In this document: piece after piece, positions 32,777-42,845 of the stretch | Numbering within the stretch: position 1 is the first letter of the stretch | How the letters are laid out: every line of letters begins with the position of its first letter | NCBI RefSeq assembly: GCF_021183625.1 | Contig: NZ_CP089214.1 | Location: 372,001 to 436,000 of the forward strand | Length of the DNA: 64,000 nt | Reading direction: 5' to 3' | Source of the DNA: Nocardia asteroides | Lineage (GTDB): Bacteria > Actinomycetota > Actinomycetes > Mycobacteriales > Mycobacteriaceae | Program-made: the position numbers and the translations under genes | Notes under the pieces: generated by a model | The model's database searches: none | What the model saw: the letters and a program-made list of their open reading frames with translations, nothing else | Told to the model about the DNA's origin: nothing

Positions 32777-35659
32777 TCATCCTCCTCGAAGGGTCGGTAT
32801 AGGGACATGGACGTCGGACCGGCTCGAGCCGGCCCGGATCGCCGCGAGCGCGGTGTCCACCACCGCCTCTCGGCCGAGCACCGACCCCTGCGCCCTGGCT
32901 CGCGCGAAAGCGACCTCGCCGAGCGCCGCCCGCAAGGCCGCCGCGACCGGAGCCACCGCCTCGGCGTCCGCGCCGAATCCGGGATCGCCGCTCTCCAGCG
33001 CGCCGAGCAGCACGGCGGTCTCGGTCTCGGCGACCCCGGCCAGCAGCGGGAGCAGGGCGCGCAGCGTGGTGCGCTGGTGATGCCAGACCTGCATCGCCCG
33101 CCAGCCACGCACCGCCGCCCCGAACGCGTCGAGCGCCTCCGGGATCCGCTCCGCACGCAGGTGCAGCGCGGCCAGCCCGACGTGCGCGACATTGGCCGCG
33201 AACACGCTGTACACGGTCGCCGCCAACGCCACCACCTCGCTGTACCCGAGCAGCGCCGCCGGCGGATCGAGCACGGCCAGCGCCTCGGCCCGGTTGTAGA
33301 GCGCCCAGGCGCGCAGGCTCGGATTGCCCGCGTCGGCGGCGGCGCGCAGGTTGCGCTCGGCCAGCGCGAGCCCGTCGGCCGGGTGGCCGGCGTAGCTGCG
33401 GGCGAGCCCGGCGAAGAGCAGCGCCTCGGCCCGGTACCAGGGAGTGCCGGAACGTTCGGCCAGGGCGAGCAGTTCGGCGGTGGCGGCGCCGCACTCGTCC
33501 AGCCTGCCCCGGTAGAGCGCGACCGCCGCGCGAATCTTGAGCAGCGGCATCCGCTCCGCTGCCTCCGGCGGCAGCGGGGCGAGCGCGGCCTCGGCGACGG
33601 CGAGCGCGCGATCGTGCTCCCCGCCGAAGGTCAGCGCCTCGCCGACGGCGGCGCAGACCGCCGGGTAGCGCGGGTGGGCGTCCGCGCCGGGCAGGGTGAG
33701 CGCGGTCTCGCCCCAGGCGACCACCTCGTCGGGGAAGCGGTAGAGCATCGCGAGCGCGAGCCCGGCGCTGAGCCGCAGCGCGCGATCGGTGTCGCCCACC
33801 GCCACGGTGTGCCGGTGCGCGGCCCGCAGATTGTCCAGGTCGGCGGTGACGACGGCGTACCAGTGCGCCTCGTCGGGGCCGCGCAGTCCGGCGTCGGCGC
33901 GCTCGGCCAGTTCGGTGAACCACGCGGCGTGCAGGTCGAGCACGGCGTCCGCCTCGCCGCGCTGGCCTAGCAGGTCGGCGCCGTACTCGCGGACCGTCTC
34001 CAGCATCGTGAACCGGGTCGTTCCCGCGGATTCCGCGACGGCGACCAGCGAGTTGTCGACCAGGGCGGTGAGCAGGTCGAGCGCGGGAGCGCCGTTCACG
34101 GTCTCGGCCGCGTCGGCGCCGAATTCGCCGTGGAAGACCGAGAGCCGGGCGAAGAGCCGCTGTTCGGCCGGGCCGAGCAGTGCGTGCGACCAGTCGAGCA
34201 CGGCCCGCAGGCTGCGGGCTCCGGCGGCGCCGAGCGGGTCGGCGCGGGCGGCGAGCCGGGCCGCCAGGTCGGCGGGGTTCAGCACCCGCACCCGGGCCGC
34301 CGCCAGCTCGAGGGCCAGTGGGAGCCCGTCCAGCCTGCGGCACACCTCGGCGATGTGCCGCAGGTTCGCCCGGTCCAGTTCCAGCCCGGGCCGGACCGCG
34401 CGGGCGCGTTCGGCGAAGAGCCGGACCGCGGGGGCGGTGTCGTCATCCGGCGAAGCGGGCAGGCCGAGCGGCGGAATCGGGTGCAGCCGCTCCCCCGGGA
34501 CGCCGAGCGCGGCCCTGCTCGTGGCCAGTACGGTCACCCGGGGGCAGGTGCGCACGATCTCGGTGACCAGCCGCGCGGCGTCGTCGAGGACGTGCTCGCA
34601 GTTGTCGAGCACCAGCAGCAGTTCGCGCTCGGCCAGGAGCGCGAGCAGCGAGTCCAGCAGACCGGTGCCCGGCTGCCGCCGAGCGCCGACCGCGGTGGCC
34701 ACCGCCTGGACTACGGCATCGCCGGTGAGCGGGGCGAACTCGCACCAGACCGCCGACATCCCCGACCCGTGCGCGGCGTGCAGCGCGAGCGTGGTCTTGC
34801 CGACCCCGCCCGGCCCGGTCAGCGTGCGCACGCGATGCTCCCGCAACCCGGCCACGACCCCGGCCAGCTCGGCCTCCCTGCCGATCAGCCCGGTTTCGGG
34901 CAGCGGCAGCCCGCGCACCCGGACCACCGCTGCCAAGGCCGGATCCTGCCGTAGCACAGCGACTTCCAGCGCGCGCAGCGGCGCCGACGGCTCGACCCCG
35001 AGCTCGGCATCGAGCCGCTCCCGCAACGCCCGCAGCACCGCGAGCGCCTCAGCCTGGCGCCCGTCCCGGTACAGCGCCCGCGCCAGCTGCCCCACCGGAC
35101 GTTCCCGCACCGGGAACTCGGCCACGTGCGCCTGCAACGCCGCCACCAGCCCGTCCCTACGGTCGGCGGCCAGCGCCGCCTCGAACCGCTCCTCCACCGC
35201 CGCCACCCGCAGCGCGCCGAGCCGGTCGGCCTCGGGGCGCACGGCGTCCAGCTCGGCGAACTCCGCGTAGGCGGGGCCGCGCCAGAGCGCGAGCGCGGCG
35301 TCGAGCAGGTGCCGGGCGCGTTCCGGGTCGGCGTCGCGGGCAGCGCCGAGCAGCCGCGCGAACTCGGCCGCGTCCAGCGCGTCGGCGTCGAGCAGGTAGC
35401 CGGGCGGGCGGGTGTGCAGCCGCTCGACCCCGTCGGCGCGCAGCGCGCCGCGCAGCCGGGCGATGTGGCTGTGCAGGGTGCGCAGCGCGGTGGGCGGCGG
35501 CTCCTCGCCCCACAGCGCCTGGATCAGCCGATCGGTCGAGACCACCGTGCCCGCGTGCACCAGCAGCACGGTGAGCAGCACCCGCTGCGCGCGGCTGCCG
35601 AGTGCGACGGCGACGCCCGCCTGCCGCACCCGCAGCGCGCCGAGTACCTCGAACTCCAT
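32777..35659 (-). CDS. AfsR/SARP-type regulator: BTAD - NB-ARC ATPase - TPR
   Basis: A 960-residue activator of the type controlling secondary metabolism. An OmpR-like winged helix (about 1-95) and bacterial transcriptional activation domain (about 100-245) are followed by an NB-ARC ATPase (G-P-G-G-V-G-K-T-T near 300, L-L-V-L-D-N-C-E-H, then T-S-R) and a long TPR-like helical C terminus. ATP binding and a partner or ligand are thought to release its DNA-binding part. ATG 35659 diverges by 98 bp from the methyltransferase-deacetylase operon, its likely target, and it leads the operon with the SDR. Confidence 0.92.
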   Translation of the reverse strand: MEFEVLGALRVRQAGVAVALGSRAQRVLLTVLLVHAGTVVSTDRLIQALWGEEPPPTALRTLHSHIARLRGALRADGVERLHTRPPGYLLDADALDAAEFARLLGAARDADPERARHLLDAALALWRGPAYAEFAELDAVRPEADRLGALRVAAVEERFEAALAADRRDGLVAALQAHVAEFPVRERPVGQLARALYRDGRQAEALAVLRALRERLDAELGVEPSAPLRALEVAVLRQDPALAAVVRVRGLPLPETGLIGREAELAGVVAGLREHRVRTLTGPGGVGKTTLALHAAHGSGMSAVWCEFAPLTGDAVVQAVATAVGARRQPGTGLLDSLLALLAERELLLVLDNCEHVLDDAARLVTEIVRTCPRVTVLATSRAALGVPGERLHPIPPLGLPASPDDDTAPAVRLFAERARAVRPGLELDRANLRHIAEVCRRLDGLPLALELAAARVRVLNPADLAARLAARADPLGAAGARSLRAVLDWSHALLGPAEQRLFARLSVFHGEFGADAAETVNGAPALDLLTALVDNSLVAVAESAGTTRFTMLETVREYGADLLGQRGEADAVLDLHAAWFTELAERADAGLRGPDEAHWYAVVTADLDNLRAAHRHTVAVGDTDRALRLSAGLALAMLYRFPDEVVAWGETALTLPGADAHPRYPAVCAAVGEALTFGGEHDRALAVAEAALAPLPPEAAERMPLLKIRAAVALYRGRLDECGAATAELLALAERSGTPWYRAEALLFAGLARSYAGHPADGLALAERNLRAAADAGNPSLRAWALYNRAEALAVLDPPAALLGYSEVVALAATVYSVFAANVAHVGLAALHLRAERIPEALDAFGAAVRGWRAMQVWHHQRTTLRALLPLLAGVAETETAVLLGALESGDPGFGADAEAVAPVAAALRAALGEVAFARARAQGSVLGREAVVDTALAAIRAGSSRSDVHVPIPTLRGG

Positions 35660-35757
35660 CCGGCCCCGATTCCGTGCCCGCAACCGTGCCACAACCGCGC
35701 GGCAACAGGGTCGCCCCATCCTCGCATCGACGACACCACAACAGGAGGTTGGAGACG
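35660..35757. promoter_or_regulatory. Divergent promoter region between BTAD regulator and methyltransferase
   Basis: These 98 bp serve both transcripts. The right end carries AGGAGG and GGAG before the methyltransferase ATG. Short GGCAAC/CCGCGC and CACCACAAC elements could be SARP-type direct repeats, but I do not see a convincing 11-bp periodic heptamer. Confidence 0.3.
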
Positions 35758-36834
35758 ATGGGTACCACGGAGCAGCTCGAGCTCGACCCGGCCGAGGTGC
35801 AGGCCTTCGCCGGCCGGGCGGTCGCGGACGCGGCCACCTGGATGGCCAGCACCATGACCATGTTCGGCGACCGGCTCGGGCTCTGGCGCGCGCTGGCCGA
35901 TTCCCGCCCGGTGACCAGCCCCGAACTCGCCGCCCGCACCGGCACCGACGAGCGCTACCTGCGCGAATGGCTCGCCGCCATGACCGCGCACGGCTACCTC
36001 ACCCACGACCCCGGCGCGGGCACCTACCTGCTCCCGCCCGCCCACGTGCCGGTCCTCGCCACCGAGAGCCCGGCCTACATCGGCGGGCTGCACCAGGCGC
36101 TCTACGGCCTCACCGGCATGCTCGACCGGGTGCTCGCGGTCTTCCGCACCGGCGGCGGCGTGCCCATCGGCGCCTACCCGCGGGACTGGTTCCAGGGGCT
36201 GGAGCGGTTCAGCGCGGGCTGGTTCGACCACCTGCTGCCGCAGGTCTGGCTGCCCGCGCTGCCGGAGCTGGAGGCGGCGCTGCGCCGCGGCGCCGACGTC
36301 GCCGACATCGGCTGCGGCCACGGCCGGGCGCTGATCCGGCTGGCCGAGCGCTACCCCGCAGGCCGCTACACCGGCTTCGACGTGCACCCGGAGTCCATCG
36401 CGGCGGCCGCGGCCGCGGCGCGGGCGGCGGGCGTGGCCGACCGGGTGCGCTTCGAGTGCCTCGACGTCTCCGGCGGGCTGCCCGGCGACTACGACGTGAT
36501 CACCACCTTCGACGTCGTGCACGACGCCGCCGACCCGCGCGGCATCCTGGCTGCCGTCCACGCCGCGCTCCGCCCGGACGGCCGCTACCTGTGCCTCGAC
36601 ATCAACTCCAGCCACCGCCTCGAGGACAACCGGGGCCCGATCGCCGCCTACTTCTACGGTGTGAGCGTGCTCTACTGCATGACCACCTCGCTCGCGCACG
36701 GCGGCGCCGGGCTGGGGACCTGCGGGTTCCCCGAGCACACGGCGCGCGAGCTGTGCGCGGCGGCGGGTTTCGGCACGGTCCGGCGGGTCGAGATGGAGAA
36801 CCCGTTCAACATCCTCTACGAGATCACCCACTAG
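35758..36834 (+). CDS. Class I SAM-dependent methyltransferase with winged-helix N terminus
   Basis: A 358-residue methyltransferase. The N-terminal 100 residues form a winged-helix dimerisation domain (T-S-P-E-L-A-A-R-T-G-T-D-E-R-Y-L-R-E-W-L), followed by the SAM fold with V-A-D-I-G-C-G-H-G near 180, F-D-V-H-P-E-S and D-V-V-H-D-A-A-D-P. The layout resembles small-molecule O- or C-methyltransferases of secondary metabolism. Two ribosome-site-like blocks precede the ATG. The PIG-L gene follows after 15 bp, so they form one operon opposite the BTAD regulator. Confidence 0.88.
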   Translation: MGTTEQLELDPAEVQAFAGRAVADAATWMASTMTMFGDRLGLWRALADSRPVTSPELAARTGTDERYLREWLAAMTAHGYLTHDPGAGTYLLPPAHVPVLATESPAYIGGLHQALYGLTGMLDRVLAVFRTGGGVPIGAYPRDWFQGLERFSAGWFDHLLPQVWLPALPELEAALRRGADVADIGCGHGRALIRLAERYPAGRYTGFDVHPESIAAAAAAARAAGVADRVRFECLDVSGGLPGDYDVITTFDVVHDAADPRGILAAVHAALRPDGRYLCLDINSSHRLEDNRGPIAAYFYGVSVLYCMTTSLAHGGAGLGTCGFPEHTARELCAAAGFGTVRRVEMENPFNILYEITH

Positions 36835-36849
36835 AAAGACGGCACCGCC

Positions 36850-37617
36850 ATGACCAACCCGCTGCCCATGACGAACGCGCTGCCCGGAACCGGTCCCGTG
36901 CTGGGAATCTGGGCCCATCCCGACGACGAGGTCTACCTCTCCGGTGGGCTGATGGCGGCCGCGCGGGCCGCGGGCAGGCGGGTCGTCTGCGTCACCGCCA
37001 CCCGCGGCGAGCACGGCACCGACGACCCGGGGCACTGGCCGCCGGAGCGGCTCGCCGCGGTCAGGGAGGTCGAGCTCACCGCGAGCCTCGCGGCGCTCGG
37101 CGTCACCGAGCACCACCAGCTCGGCCTCCCCGACGGCGGTTGCGCCCGGCAGCCGTTCGAGGCGGTGGTCACCCGGCTCGCCGCCATCGTTTCCGAGGTG
37201 CGCCCCGAGGTCGTGCTCACCTTCGGCCCGGACGGCTTCACCGGCCACCCGGACCACCGCATGGTCTCGGCATGGGCCGAGGCCGCCAGGAACCGCGCGG
37301 CACCGACGGCCCGGCTGCTGCACCCGCGGCTCACCGCGGCCTTCGCCGACACCTGGCAGCACGTCTACGACCGGCTCCAGCTGTTCGACTCCGCCGACCT
37401 GCCGTGGCGCGCCGCCCCCGACCGGGTGGCGGTCGAGCTCCGGCTGGACGACGCGCTGGCCGACCGCAAACTGGTCGCGCTGCGCGCCCAGGCCACCCAG
37501 ACCGCGGAGCTGCTCACCCTGCTCGGGGCGGAGACCATGCGGGCCTGGGCCTGCTCGGTGGAGTCCTTCGTCGACGCGGCGCCCGCCCCGGCGTGGGATT
37601 TCGCGGACGGCTGCTGA
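36850..37617 (+). CDS. PIG-L (LmbE-like) deacetylase
   Basis: A 255-residue zinc-dependent N-deacetylase. It has W-A-H-P-D-D-E at about 22-28, which gives two zinc ligands and the catalytic aspartate, and T-G-H-P-D-H with the third ligand. Family members deacetylate N-acetylglucosaminyl groups in mycothiol synthesis (MshB), glycopeptides or aminoglycosides. Because it is second in an operon with a methyltransferase under a SARP-type regulator, a tailoring role on a metabolite is more likely than mycothiol synthesis. An internal ATG at codon 7 is an alternative start. Confidence 0.88.
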   Translation: MTNPLPMTNALPGTGPVLGIWAHPDDEVYLSGGLMAAARAAGRRVVCVTATRGEHGTDDPGHWPPERLAAVREVELTASLAALGVTEHHQLGLPDGGCARQPFEAVVTRLAAIVSEVRPEVVLTFGPDGFTGHPDHRMVSAWAEAARNRAAPTARLLHPRLTAAFADTWQHVYDRLQLFDSADLPWRAAPDRVAVELRLDDALADRKLVALRAQATQTAELLTLLGAETMRAWACSVESFVDAAPAPAWDFADGC

Positions 37618-37630
37618 CCGCCCGGCGCCC

Positions 37631-38107
37631 TCAGCTCGGCTCGGCCCACATATTGCTCAGCAGCCGGTGGCTGGGGGTGTCGGCCAGCGACTGCGAGGAC
37701 TCGTAGATGCGGCGGTAGCCGGTCGCGGTGATCCGCCAGGCGCCGTCCGGGTCGCGGCGGTACTCGTCGGCGTAGTAGCCGGAGCCGCGGATCAGCGCAC
37801 CCCACTCGGTGGCAAGCACGGTGTCCTCGAAGAGCCAGCTGCCGGTGGCGGTGTCGCCGTCGACCCGGATCTCCGGGTGGTTGGCGACGTGCGTGGTGAC
37901 GATGCCCGGCCCCAGGTTCTCCCGCATGAAGGCGACGATGGCGGCGCGGCCGTCCAGCACCGGCGGCTCGCCGAGGGCGTGCGTGCCGTACCGGCCGCGG
38001 CAGTCCTCGGCCAGGGTGTCGGCGAACTCGTCCCACAGCTTGAGGTCGAGCGTGCGGAAGTAGCGGTACTTGAGCCCGCGGATCGCCTCGAGTGCAACCA
38101 GGTCCAT
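37631..38107 (-). CDS. SnoaL-like (NTF2-fold) protein, copy 1
   Basis: A 158-residue cone-shaped NTF2-fold protein: A-I-R-G-L-K-Y-R-Y-F-R-T-L-D first helix, W-D-E-F-A-D-T-L-A-E-D-C, and a sheet with G-S-W-L-F-E-D and W-R-I-T-A-T-G-Y. Such proteins serve as isomerases, dehydratases or hydroxylase partners for ring compounds, including steroids. ATG 38107 is the only plausible start. It follows another SnoaL-like gene after 19 bp on the same strand, suggesting an operon. Confidence 0.8.
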   Translation of the reverse strand: MDLVALEAIRGLKYRYFRTLDLKLWDEFADTLAEDCRGRYGTHALGEPPVLDGRAAIVAFMRENLGPGIVTTHVANHPEIRVDGDTATGSWLFEDTVLATEWGALIRGSGYYADEYRRDPDGAWRITATGYRRIYESSQSLADTPSHRLLSNMWAEPS

Positions 38108-38126
38108 CGCGACAGAATAACGTGTT

Positions 38127-38582
38127 CTAGTTTTCCGGGGCGGAATCCGGCGTGAAGGCGGCCTCCAATCCGTCGAACCACGCCGCCTCCTCGATCAGCC
38201 TGCGGCTGCGCCACCCCTCCCCGGTCCGCACCAGCTCGTGGTTGTACCAGCCGCCGCAGAAGAACTGCTTACCCGGCGTCACCACCATGGGGTTGAAGAA
38301 CATGGCGCGAACCCGCGCGCTGTCACCGTCCAGTTCGACGCCGATGTTCGAGATGAAATGCTGTGTGCGGCTGAATAATCCGAGTCCGGTGACGAGTCCT
38401 TCGATCACCTTCTCCAGGTTGCCCACCGGGCCGCCCGCGGTGCCGTAGTCGATGTGCGCGTCGGCGGTGAAGACGGTCCGGTAGAGCTCCCAGTCCTTGC
38501 TGTCCACCGCGTGCGCGTAGCGGGTGAGCAGGTCGGTGATCTCGATCCGGTCGGCGATGGTCTGCAGATCCATGCCGTCCAT
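38127..38582 (-). CDS. SnoaL-like (NTF2-fold) protein, copy 2
   Basis: A protein of 151 residues (148 if the second ATG at 38573 is used, which matches related proteins better). It has I-T-D-L-L-T-R-Y-A-H-A-V-D-S-K-D-W, the signature first helix of the SnoaL_4 group, and later F-F-C-G-G-W-Y-N-H-E-L. The pair with the next gene probably acts on a shared hydrophobic substrate. Neither start has a clear ribosome site. It lies 76 bp downstream of the rox stop on the same strand. Confidence 0.8.
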   Translation of the reverse strand: MDGMDLQTIADRIEITDLLTRYAHAVDSKDWELYRTVFTADAHIDYGTAGGPVGNLEKVIEGLVTGLGLFSRTQHFISNIGVELDGDSARVRAMFFNPMVVTPGKQFFCGGWYNHELVRTGEGWRSRRLIEEAAWFDGLEAAFTPDSAPEN

Positions 38583-38658
38583 CCAAGCGCACCCGGCCCG
38601 CGAAAGGAGGCAGAACGCGTTATCGTCTACCGGCGAGCGTCGGCGTGGTGCCGACCTG

Positions 38659-40167
<1,509 letters not shown>

Positions 40168-40581
40168 CTATACGTTGAAGAGGGAAGCGAACTCGCCCGC
40201 CGGTTCGATGGGCTGGATCACATCCACCAGCACCCCGCCCGGGTCGGCGACGATGAAGTGCCGCTGCCCGAAATCCTCGCTCCTGATCGCCAGCTCCGGG
40301 TGCAGCCCGCCCGCGGTCACCATGCGCTCCCACTCCGCGTCGACATCGTCGACCTCGACATTGAGCACGATGCCGCGTGCCGGGGTGCGGTAACCGTCCG
40401 GGATCGTCGGGTGCGCGGGATCGAGCAGCGCCAGCTCGCACGGCACCGGGCCCGGCCTGCGCAGGCTCACGTACCACTCCGCCTCGAAGGTCACCTCGAA
40501 GCCCAGCCAGTGGCGGTAGAAGTCGCGGCTCGCCGCGATCGCCTCGGTGCCGAGCACCGGATAGAAGCTCTGCAGTCGCAT
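40168..40581 (-). CDS. VOC/glyoxalase-family protein
   Basis: A 137-residue VOC protein: [10 protein letters not shown] with [14 protein letters not shown] in the first module and [16 protein letters not shown] in the second. It could bind or modify a toxic compound. ATG 40581 faces a TetR gene across a region with two identical palindromes, so it is almost certainly the regulated target. It runs toward rox but ends before the RAE. Confidence 0.88.
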   Translation of the reverse strand: MRLQSFYPVLGTEAIAASRDFYRHWLGFEVTFEAEWYVSLRRPGPVPCELALLDPAHPTIPDGYRTPARGIVLNVEVDDVDAEWERMVTAGGLHPELAIRSEDFGQRHFIVADPGGVLVDVIQPIEPAGEFASLFNV

Positions 40582-40594
40582 GTCACACCTTTCG

Positions 40595-40641
40595 CATACC
40601 AGCGGTATGTGAGCTACGGTAGGTCGCATACCGCCGGTATG
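40595..40641. promoter_or_regulatory. Twin TetR operators, CATACC-N3-GGTATG x2
   Basis: Two perfect inverted repeats, CATACC-AGC-GGTATG (40595-40609) and CATACC-GCC-GGTATG (40627-40641), have flanks CG and TNA also conserved. Their centres are 32 bp apart, about three helical turns, so two dimers would bind the same DNA face. They fill the divergent region between the VOC and TetR genes. Confidence 0.75.
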
Positions 40642-40658
40642 TCAACGAGGAGGGGCCG

Positions 40659-41243
40659 ATGCCACCCAGCCGACGCGCCGCGCAGCGCGAGCAGACCCGC
40701 GCGCTGCTGGTCCGGCGCGGTCGCGAACTCTTCGCCGCCGAGGGGTACGCGGTGGTCGGGTTGGCCCGCATCGTCGCCGCCGCCGGCGTCACCAAAGGCG
40801 CGCTCTACCACAACTTCTCCAGCAAGGAGGAGCTGTTCCGCGCGGTCCTCACCGAGGTGCAGCAGGAGGTCGGCGCCCGGGTCGCGGCCGCCGCCGAGGC
40901 CGTGGACGACCCGTGGCAGCAGCTGCGCGCCGGCTGCGACGCCTTCCTGGTGGCCGCCACCGACCCGGCCATCCAGCGCATCCTGCTCGTCGACGGCCCC
41001 GCCGTCCTCGGCTGGCACGAATGGCGCGCGCTGGACGAGGCGAACTCCGCGAGCCACCTGCGCGACGCGCTCGCCCCGCTCGTCGCCGACGGCACCCTGC
41101 CCGCCCAGCCGCTCGAGCCACTGGTCCACCTGCTCTCCGGCGCCATGAACGAGGCGGCGCTGTGGCTGGCGACCGAGCCGGAGGCGCTGGCCGACACCAG
41201 CGCCGCGCTGGGGCGGCTGTTGGAGGCGCTGCGCGAGCCCTAG
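40659..41243 (+). CDS. TetR/AcrR family transcriptional regulator
   Basis: A 194-residue TetR-type repressor. HTH at about 30-60 (G-L-A-R-I-V-A-A-A-G-V-T-K-G-A-L-Y-H-N-F-S-S-K-E-E-L-F) and a C-terminal ligand domain with L-V-D-G-P-A-V-L-G-W. ATG 40659 follows GAGGAGGG. The two strong palindromes upstream are its probable sites, giving control of itself and the divergent VOC gene. The ligand is unknown. Confidence 0.92.
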   Translation: MPPSRRAAQREQTRALLVRRGRELFAAEGYAVVGLARIVAAAGVTKGALYHNFSSKEELFRAVLTEVQQEVGARVAAAAEAVDDPWQQLRAGCDAFLVAATDPAIQRILLVDGPAVLGWHEWRALDEANSASHLRDALAPLVADGTLPAQPLEPLVHLLSGAMNEAALWLATEPEALADTSAALGRLLEALREP

Positions 41244-41281
41244 GATCACACGGGGACACGGGTCTATCGAAGGAGTCGGCG

Positions 41282-41506
41282 ATGACGGCACACCGGTTCG
41301 GCACCGCGGCAACCGCTCTCGGGCTGGCCGCGACTGTCGCGCTCGGCGTCTCGGGCTGCGGCAAGTCCGAGCGCTGGTGCGAGCGCGACCAGGGCGACGT
41401 CCTCGTCGCGAACTCCTACTGCGAGGCGAACACGCCCGGCTACGAGTGGGAGCCCGACCACGACAAGCCCAAGAAAAAGAAGAAGCCGATCAAGAAGAAG
41501 CACTAG
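41282..41506 (+). CDS. Small lysine-tailed lipoprotein
   Basis: A 74-residue protein. A basic N terminus and hydrophobic core end in a lipobox V-S-G-C (cysteine at about 26), so it is exported and lipidated. The mature part has four further cysteines or acidic patches (W-C-E-R-D, S-Y-C-E-A) and a striking C-terminal tail K-P-K-K-K-K-K-P-I-K-K-K-H that could bind polyanions. ATG 41282 follows AAGGAG. No family is recognised. Its last 4 bases overlap the convergent methyltransferase gene. Confidence 0.8.
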   Translation: MTAHRFGTAATALGLAATVALGVSGCGKSERWCERDQGDVLVANSYCEANTPGYEWEPDHDKPKKKKKPIKKKH

Positions 41507-42336
41507 GTCGTGGCGACCAGGATCTGCTCGGACTCCGCCGGCCGCAACCCGTCCGCGCGGCCGGTGAAGTAGCGCGCGGTGAGCTCCGCCGCCGAGACGT
41601 GCCCGGCCTCGGCGAACCCGGCCTTTCGCGCGAGTTCGACCAGCTCGTCGGGGCGGAAGAAGCTGCGGAACGGGGTGCCGGAGCGGCGGGCGCCGTCCTC
41701 GGCGAACCGGCGCAGCCGCTGCTCGTCGGCGTCGACGAGATGCAGCGGCAGCAGGAAGGTGGCGACGAAGGCGGAGCCGGGCGCGAGCCGCGAGAGCTGC
41801 TCCCACGTCGCGATATTCGCCTCCCCGCTGAGGTACATCGTGACGCCGGCGGAGGCGACGAACGCGGGCCGGTCCGGCTCGAAACCGGCGGAGCGCAACC
41901 GCTCCCACCAGGAGTCGGTCTCGAAGTCGACCGGCACCAGGCGCAACCGCTCCGGCACGCCGTAGCCGAGTTCGCCGAGGCGCCGCCGCTTCCACTCCTG
42001 CGGGCCGGGCCGATCCACCTCGTAGATCGTGAGGTCCCGCTCGGGCCACGGGTTCCGCTGCGCCAGGGTGTCGAGCCCGGCGCCGAGCACCACGTACTGG
42101 TCCACCGCCCGCTCGGCGAGCAGCTCCTCCACGAAGCGGGCCCTGGCCACGATGCCCGCACGCATCGGCGCGGTGGTCACCGGATCCATGTCGGGCCGCC
42201 GCTGCCAGTCGTCGTCGGGCGCGGCCAGCCGCAGCCCGATCGGATCCTCGAACACGTGCGGGGCCGGGTCGTGTGCGAGGTGCAGCGCCCGCCACAGCGC
42301 GGTCCGGACGGCGGTGTGGTCCGGGGCGGCGGTCAC
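41503..42336 (-). CDS. SAM-dependent methyltransferase, leucine carboxyl methyltransferase family
   Basis: A 277-residue LCM-family methyltransferase (the Mycobacterium 'putative SAM methyltransferase' type). The motif V-V-L-G-A-G-L-D-T-L-A-Q-R near 85 is the SAM loop, Y-E-V-D-R-P-G-P-Q-E-W-K-R the second site, and V-A-S-A-G-V-T-M-Y-L a conserved strand. The substrate is unknown. ATG overlaps the VOC stop by ATGA, so it is the third gene of the RHH-VOC-methyltransferase operon. Confidence 0.9.
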   Translation of the reverse strand: MTAAPDHTAVRTALWRALHLAHDPAPHVFEDPIGLRLAAPDDDWQRRPDMDPVTTAPMRAGIVARARFVEELLAERAVDQYVVLGAGLDTLAQRNPWPERDLTIYEVDRPGPQEWKRRRLGELGYGVPERLRLVPVDFETDSWWERLRSAGFEPDRPAFVASAGVTMYLSGEANIATWEQLSRLAPGSAFVATFLLPLHLVDADEQRLRRFAEDGARRSGTPFRSFFRPDELVELARKAGFAEAGHVSAAELTARYFTGRADGLRPAESEQILVATT

Positions 42337-42665
42337 CGAGGCGCCTGCAGGTTCCAGATCCGGCCGTCCGGATCGCGAACCGTCATCTCGGTGGTGCCGT
42401 AGTGAGTCTCCTCGAACTCGCTGAGCACCTCGACGCCATCCCCCGGCCCCTCGGTGCCGGTTGCCTTCAGCACCAGCCGGACCCCGGTCGGGCTGCTCTC
42501 CGGCACCTCGGCGACGAACACGTAGGGCCCGTCACCGCTGCGGAACTGCCCCGAGTTGTGGTCGGTCTCGAACTCCACTGCGAACCCGACATCCTGCAGA
42601 AACTTCGCCATCCGCCCCCAGTTGTGCGTCTCCAGGAACACGGCCTCGATACCGTCGCTCGTCAT
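42333..42665 (-). CDS. VOC-family protein
   Basis: A 110-residue VOC protein: [20 protein letters not shown] in the first half and [12 protein letters not shown] as the closing motif. Overlaps on both sides (start in the RHH stop, stop in the methyltransferase start) show tight coupling. Function unknown; it may be a resistance-like binding protein. Confidence 0.88.
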   Translation of the reverse strand: MTSDGIEAVFLETHNWGRMAKFLQDVGFAVEFETDHNSGQFRSGDGPYVFVAEVPESSPTGVRLVLKATGTEGPGDGVEVLSEFEETHYGTTEMTVRDPDGRIWNLQAPR

Positions 42666-42820
42666 CGCTCTTCCTCTCCTTCATCCGCGAGATAGTCGCG
42701 CAGCGCCGCGGCGACCAGCGCCGACAGCGACATCTCCGACTCGATCGCGCGGAACTTGACCTGCTTGATCAGCTCGACCGGCAGATAGACGTTGAACTGC
42801 TTCACTCCCTCATCGCCCAC
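42662..42820 (-). CDS. Small ribbon-helix-helix (CopG/Arc-type) regulator
   Basis: A 52-residue protein: [13 protein letters not shown] as the DNA-binding strand and first helix, then [17 protein letters not shown] as the second helix, an excellent RHH fold. It is the first gene of the operon and its stop overlaps the VOC ATG (ATGA). GTG 42820 is chosen as the only start giving the full RHH domain; a 12-bp palindrome lies 9 bp upstream and is its likely operator. Confidence 0.82.
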   Translation of the reverse strand: MGDEGVKQFNVYLPVELIKQVKFRAIESEMSLSALVAAALRDYLADEGEEER

Positions 42821-42829
42821 GAGACGAGG

Positions 42830-42841
42830 CTAGCATGCTAG
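42830..42841. promoter_or_regulatory. Perfect 12-bp palindrome CTAGCATGCTAG
   Basis: This perfect palindrome lies just upstream of the RHH gene start and is followed by a second partial copy TAATCTAG. CTAG is rare in GC-rich actinobacterial DNA, which makes a 12-bp palindrome with two CTAGs notable. It is probably the RHH operator. Confidence 0.6.
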
Positions 42842-42845
42842 TAAT

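Noticed and set aside
36850..37617. Assignment of the PIG-L protein as MshB of mycothiol synthesis
   Set aside because: The fold and motif fit, but the operon with a methyltransferase under a SARP-type regulator and the absence of other mycothiol genes do not support this specific role.
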